From contig GG745329.1 of assembly GCA_000151295.1 (NCBI GenBank), positions 1,350,654 to 1,414,653 of the forward strand: 64,000 bases of DNA, written 5' to 3'. This document shows positions 60,937 through 64,000 of this stretch, piece after piece. The stretch is from Allomyces macrogynus ATCC 38327. Taxonomy: Eukaryota; Blastocladiomycota; Blastocladiomycetes; Blastocladiales; Blastocladiaceae. The position numbers and the translations under genes were made by a program. Each line of letters begins with the position of its first letter. Position 1 is the stretch's first letter. The notes under the pieces were generated by a model that ran no database searches, had not been told where the DNA came from, and saw nothing but the letters and a program-made list of their open reading frames with translations.

Positions 60937-61629
60937 TTTCCGTCTAGGGTAGCAGGCGCGTCTCGGGCGAATATGCGCGATTGCCGCTTGCTGGCCGCTG
61001 TCGCTTCGTGACCAAGTTGCAGGAGCGGGAACAAGGGATCAAACTGCAATCACGCCGCCGCCGCTTGTGACTCGGTGCAGCGTAAAATGACGCGGCGGTT
61101 TTTGTTGCAGCAAGTCGCGACGCGCCGTCGGCGCCTGGTAGGTTGGAAAGCAATGCAGCAAGTGATGGTCGCGAGAGCGTGGATCGCCGCCATGGTGCTC
61201 AAGCTGCACCGGATTTCCGGGTCCCCGGAGAGTGCCCACAGAGGCGGTGCCCACCAGTTTTTTGCGTGCAATCCAACCATGGACGATGACGCTCGACACC
61301 CGGTTCTCGTTACGAATGTGCCATGCCCTCTTTCGCCATTGGCCATGACAGCAAGCGAAATTACCATCAAAGGGCCGGCACCGGCGCGACAAGTCACAGG
61401 AGACCAACCAGCGCGCACAAGAGCAACAAGAGCGGCAAGGGACACGGTGGACAAGCACGAGAAAACATGTTGCTACGACACAGGGGGCACAAGTAACACA
61501 ATAAAAACCAAAACGATACGCGCGCACCACAGCGGACGCCCCCCACCCGATCGCCCGACAACGTCGCGCCCGCCCCACGGGAAGCGTGGCGCGCCTTCGC
61601 TCCACCCACCACGGGTCCGACCCGCCCGT
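60937..61629. other. Intergenic between lipase copy 2 and RSP5 3' end
   Basis: About 690 bases containing the lipase promoter and RSP5 3' flank. Open frames on both strands are Arg/Ala-rich shadows. Confidence 0.4.

Positions 61630-64000
<2,371 letters not shown>

Overview
This window is nuclear DNA from a GC-rich, intron-bearing fungus that makes flagellated cells. Many introns are 63-124 nt, begin GT(A/G)CGT-like and end YAG, and can be placed because exon phases agree on both sides. Fungal markers are a Zn2Cys6 transcription factor, the gamete fusion protein PRM1 and an RSP5-type HECT ligase. Flagellar markers are IFT122, IFT80 and an AXDND1-like axonemal dynein light chain protein. Together these point to a zoosporic fungus. 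Composition and tandem gene duplication would suit a blastocladiomycete such as Allomyces, but the species is inferred, not proven. A run of exactly 100 N (13298-13397) marks a scaffold join.

Layout. 1-13.3 kb: the 3' end of a UTP23-like gene, a DUF3245-like nuclear protein, a large Zn2Cys6 regulator, a SWEET sugar transporter and a PRM1-like fusion protein. 13.4-23.7 kb: gap edge, an ALKBH8-type AlkB dioxygenase divergent from the AXDND1-like gene, a small BED-finger/hAT-derived gene, and IFT122 on the minus strand. 24-50 kb: an accessory region carrying eight copies of a glycine/alanine-rich membrane protein family matching the animal interferon-induced ISG12/IFI6/IFI27 family (seven open, one clear pseudogene) and three LURP-one-related (LOR, tubby-fold) genes. 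A recent duplication and several decayed fragments lie there, and these genes are interleaved with ordinary genes (CTF18, THOC3/TEX1, a RavA/MoxR-type AAA+ ATPase, an LRR-like gene, a CYSTM-like peptide gene). 50-64 kb: IFT80, two tandem polytopic class-3 lipases, and the 3' two-thirds of RSP5, which runs off the right edge.

The conserved genes act in separate housekeeping processes: ribosome biogenesis, mRNA export, sister-chromatid cohesion, ubiquitination and flagellar transport. They show no operon-like logic beyond closely spaced divergent pairs (AlkB/AXDND1, CTF18/THOC3, RavA/LRR). The unusual part is the ISG12-like plus LOR cluster. The unit ISG12-ISG12-LOR occurs twice 21 kb apart, with a 1.2 kb block of about 99% identity bounded sharply on both sides. 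Other copies show a chimeric 5' end, an added repeat domain, C-terminal frameshift or nonsense changes, and outright decay. This birth-and-death pattern is typical of conflict or self-recognition gene families; no function has been shown for them here.
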